Made by a program: the position numbers and the translations under genes. Below are positions 8,030-10,257 of a stretch of DNA of 10,257 nt, one piece after another. This DNA is from Cochliopodium minus (taxonomy: Eukaryota; Discosea; Himatismenida; Cochliopodiidae): positions 1 to 10,257 of the forward strand of contig JAMYWO010000371.1 in the NCBI GenBank assembly GCA_024220525.1, given 5' to 3'. Position 1 is the first letter of the stretch. Every line of letters starts with the position of its first letter. The notes under the pieces are model-generated. The model was not told the DNA's origin and ran no database searches. It worked only from the letters and a program-made list of their open reading frames with translations.

Positions 8030-10257
8030 TTAATTATTTTTTTTGCTAAAATCAAATTTTTGTTGGTTTGGAAGAAGTAATATTTTTTTGTTGTAATTCC
8101 ACTGAATTTTGATCAACTGATTCAAAAGCAAGTCATACCACCTGTTTGCGATGTAAAAGTAGGCGTCATATCCCAAATGAAAGTTATCCGTGAATCTTTG
8201 GTACTTTTCGTACAATCTCAAGTTCAACTTTGGACCCATAATGAAAAGGTCAGGGTATCTTTTATAAAAAAATAAAAAATATTGATGAAATAAAAAAATA
8301 AAATAAAATTATTAAATAAAAAATTTTGATGATTTTGTAAAAAAAACTCAATTAAAATCATAAATAAAATTATATTCAAATTAAAAAATATTGAAGTAAT
8401 TATAATTTTTTGAAAATTCCAGAAATAAATTTTAAAAAAAATAAAAAATAAATAAATTAAAAAAAAGTAAAAAATTTTTAAAAATAAAATTAAATTATAG
8501 AAAATAAAATAAAAAATAAAAAATAAATACTTTTCTTTGAACTCTTCGAATAATTTTTCTAATAATTTGTTTTTATGGTTGACGACGGTGCTGTTGGTTC
8601 CTTTGGGAGTAAGGAGAAAGGTAGGGGAGACAACTTTTCCCATTTTGATGAGATGTTTGATTAGAATTTTGAGATTGTTGACTGTTACTATTGGATTTCC
8701 TCTCAACTCTTTTTTACTGCTGTTATTGTCTTCATTTCCTATTTTTAAAAAATATAAAATTAAAATAAGATGAATCAAATCAAAAATAAATAAAAATGTC
8801 GTTAAAATAGTAAAAATTAAAAATTGAAAAAAATAAAATAAAATAAAAAATAAAAAATGATAAAATAAAATAAAATAATGAAAAATAAAAATAATAAAAT
8901 AAAAAATAAAATATAACACCAAAAGGTTCACCAAATAAAAATAAAAATAATTAAAATAACATAACATTAATTAAATAATAAAAATAAAATATTATATTTA
9001 AAATAATAAAAATAAAAAAAAAAAAAATAAAAAACAAAAAAAAAATAAAACAAAAAAAAATCATTTTTTTTGCCCAAAACAATCAAAACAATTTCAGCAT
9101 CTTTGACATTAGGATCCTCAAAAGTGTTCTTAAACAAATTTCCCTTGACCCAATAAGGCAAATGACTGGGTTTCTGCTTCGCCTCAGGAAGCCATTCGTC
9201 GGAAGTAGATTTATAATGTCCTCTGTTAATGATGTACCATTGGTGATTCAGTTTTACTTCTGAATAAACTTTTTTTTTGATGAAGTTGGCGATGCCTGAG
9301 TCGCTGGAGAAGCCTATATTGTCTCCAAACCCTTTAATAAAAATTCAATATTAAAAATAAGAAATAAAATAAAATAAATATAAAAATTTTAAAAAATAAA
9401 AAAATAAAAAAAATAATAAAAATAAAAATAAAAAAATAAAAAATAAAAAAAATGAAAAAATAAAAAAATAAAAAAATAAAAAAAAAACCTAATCCTAAAT
9501 GTTTAGTAAGCTCACTTTTTAAATAACTCAAATCATTCTCCCTGTTTCCTATTTCATAGTACTTTTGGTATCCAGGAGGAAAAACAAGGTTCTGAAAATT
9601 GGGTTTTTTGAGTTTCGGATCAGAAGATTTCTTCTTCAAAAACAAAAATAAAAACAGCAGTAACAAAAGTAACAACAACAACAAAAGTCCTAAACTGATT
9701 CCAACACCAAGCCCTATTTGAATAGATCGGTTGTTTGAACAGTCATTTCTTACGGAGCAATCTTTTTGAGAACATGTGTCTCCTGTGTAGCCCACGAAAC
9801 AGTTACAGTTGTTGATGAAGGTACAGTTTCCGTTGAGGGAACAGTTGTTTTTGAGAGAACAATCGAATAAGCTGCAATCTTCCCCTGTGAAACCTTGAAA
9901 ACACTTGCACGTCCCTGTAGAAACCTTTAATAAAGATAGTGAAATTTAAATTAGTGAAAAACTTTTTTTAATAAAATCTTTTTTACACACAAACCATTTT
10001 GACTACAATTTTTTATTTTAGAGCAGTCAAAAGAATCACATATAACACCATCATAACCACTAAAGCAAGTACATTGGTTTGGACCTGAAAAAGATTCAGA
10101 AATGGAAAAATAAAATAAAAATTTGTTTACCAGTGCAATTTCCTCTATTGGTGCAGTTATTAGACAAAGAACAATCAAAATCTGAACAGTTTTGACCAGA
10201 ATAACCAGCGTTACAAACACAACTGTTAGGTCCTAAAATAATTAATTGAAATTATTG
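8030..10257 (-). CDS. EGF-repeat single-pass membrane protein with SGNH-hydrolase-like C-terminal domain (5' partial)
   Basis: Exons in coding order: 10232-10131, 10084-9987, 9924-9489, 9331-9074, 8738-8531, 8258-8030. At least one more lies to the right; stop TAA. About 442 residues are visible. First come EGF-like repeats of the form D-C-S-x3-N-C-S-x2-G-x-C-x5-C-x-C-x2-G-[YF]-x-G-x2-C. There are three full units between two partial ones. A glycine/leucine-rich transmembrane helix (SLGLLLLLLLLLLLFLFLFL, about 9637-9717) ends in KKK, placing the C-terminus in the cytosol. The last domain reads as SGNH/GDSL-like: FGDNIGFSSDSG (Block I position), YIINRG (Block II), AEIVLIVLG plus NED (Block III position) and TDNFHLGYDAYFYIANRWY (Block V, D-x2-H). 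The Block I serine is asparagine, so activity is doubtful. The EGF and membrane parts are certain; the SGNH call is my pattern match. Confidence 0.8.
8259..8530 (-). other. Intron between the last two exons of the EGF/SGNH-like gene
   Basis: A 272-base A/T-rich intron with donor GTATTT and acceptor AG before ATACCCTGAC. The phase-2 join gives EEFKEKYPDLFIMGPKLN, a continuous and sensible sequence. Nothing else is seen inside. Confidence 0.8.
8739..9073 (-). other. Probable GC-AG intron in the EGF/SGNH-like gene
   Basis: The upstream exon reads AEIVLIVLG, and the downstream exon opens in phase at NEDNNSSKKELRG after an AAATAG acceptor. No GT in the right phase lies near the end of the upstream exon. 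GC at 9073-9072 followed by AAAA gives exact phase closure and resembles the GTAAAA donors of neighbouring introns. The intron is 335 bases of A/T simple sequence. Confidence 0.6.
9332..9488 (-). other. A/T simple-sequence intron in the EGF/SGNH-like gene
   Basis: A 157-base intron made almost wholly of AAAAATA-type repeats on the + strand, with donor GTTTTT and acceptor TTAAAG. It falls between the juxtamembrane segment (ELTKHLGLG) and the FGDN motif, so it separates the linker from the SGNH-like domain. Confidence 0.75.
9489..10232 (-). repeat. Tandem EGF-like repeats
   Basis: Successive units: a C-terminal half (SCVCNAGYSGQNC), then units starting DFDCS, SFDCS and LFDCS, each with six cysteines, and a final truncated unit (KDCSVRNDCSNNRS) running straight into the membrane helix. 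The 102-base exon at 10131-10232 is exactly 34 codons with phase 1 at both ends, the size of one repeat. The EGF-coding part covers about 9724-10232. Confidence 0.9.

Noticed and set aside
8259-8530. Membrane-protein reading of the F/I/Y-rich frame between 8258 and 8531
   Set aside because: The phenylalanine-, isoleucine- and tyrosine-rich peptide is what A/T simple-sequence introns give when translated. Splice sites flank it with closed phase.
8900-8945. A micro-exon at the less AT-rich patch caccaaaaggttcacc
   Set aside because: No AG acceptor precedes it on the - strand, and the flanking exons already join in phase without it.
1-10257. CRISPR arrays, insertion sequences, tRNA or rRNA genes
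   Set aside because: No repeat-spacer pattern, transposase motif, terminal inverted repeat or cloverleaf-like sequence was seen. All tandem repeats are A/T simple sequence or within coding exons.

Overview
The window is nuclear DNA from an AT-rich microbial eukaryote. Genes are interrupted by short GT-AG introns packed with A/T homopolymers, proteins carry Asn/Asp and Lys/Glu tracts, and TAA, TAG and TGA all end genes, so the standard code fits. There is no bacterial operon structure. The style resembles amoebozoan or metamonad-type protists (Dictyostelium-like, Anaeramoeba-like), but nothing here fixes the lineage.

Layout: (1) 1-591, the 3' end of a + strand gene (intron, then a last exon encoding a coiled-coil tail). 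(2) 780-4356, a complete - strand gene in eight exons for a polytopic RING-H2 ubiquitin ligase of the TUL1/Dsc1/FLY family (639 aa). (3) 4641-6191, a divergent + strand gene in five exons for an RsuA/RluB-type pseudouridine synthase (284 aa). (4) 6192-6634, a spacer with one unexplained 45-codon ORF. (5) 6635-7930, a two-exon + strand gene with six tandem Cys4 zinc-ribbon-like units on basic linkers and an acidic tail carrying three copies of a 15-residue motif. (6) 8030 to the right edge, the 3' part of a - strand gene: tandem EGF-like repeats, one transmembrane helix, and a domain after the membrane that reads as an SGNH/GDSL-hydrolase fold with an altered catalytic block.

The gene pairs are convergent (1/2 and 5/6) or divergent (2/3). 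The genes do not form an obvious pathway: membrane-protein ubiquitination, RNA modification, a likely nucleic-acid or protein-binding zinc protein, and a surface receptor-like protein. The most unusual items are the EGF-TM-SGNH protein, which lacks the expected nucleophile serine in its Block I (GDN in place of GDS), and the zinc-array protein with its triplicated acidic motif. Exon models were built by hand from reading frame, intron phase and remembered family motifs. The phases close for the three complete genes and between all visible exons of the gene cut by the right edge, but no alignment or transcript data were available.
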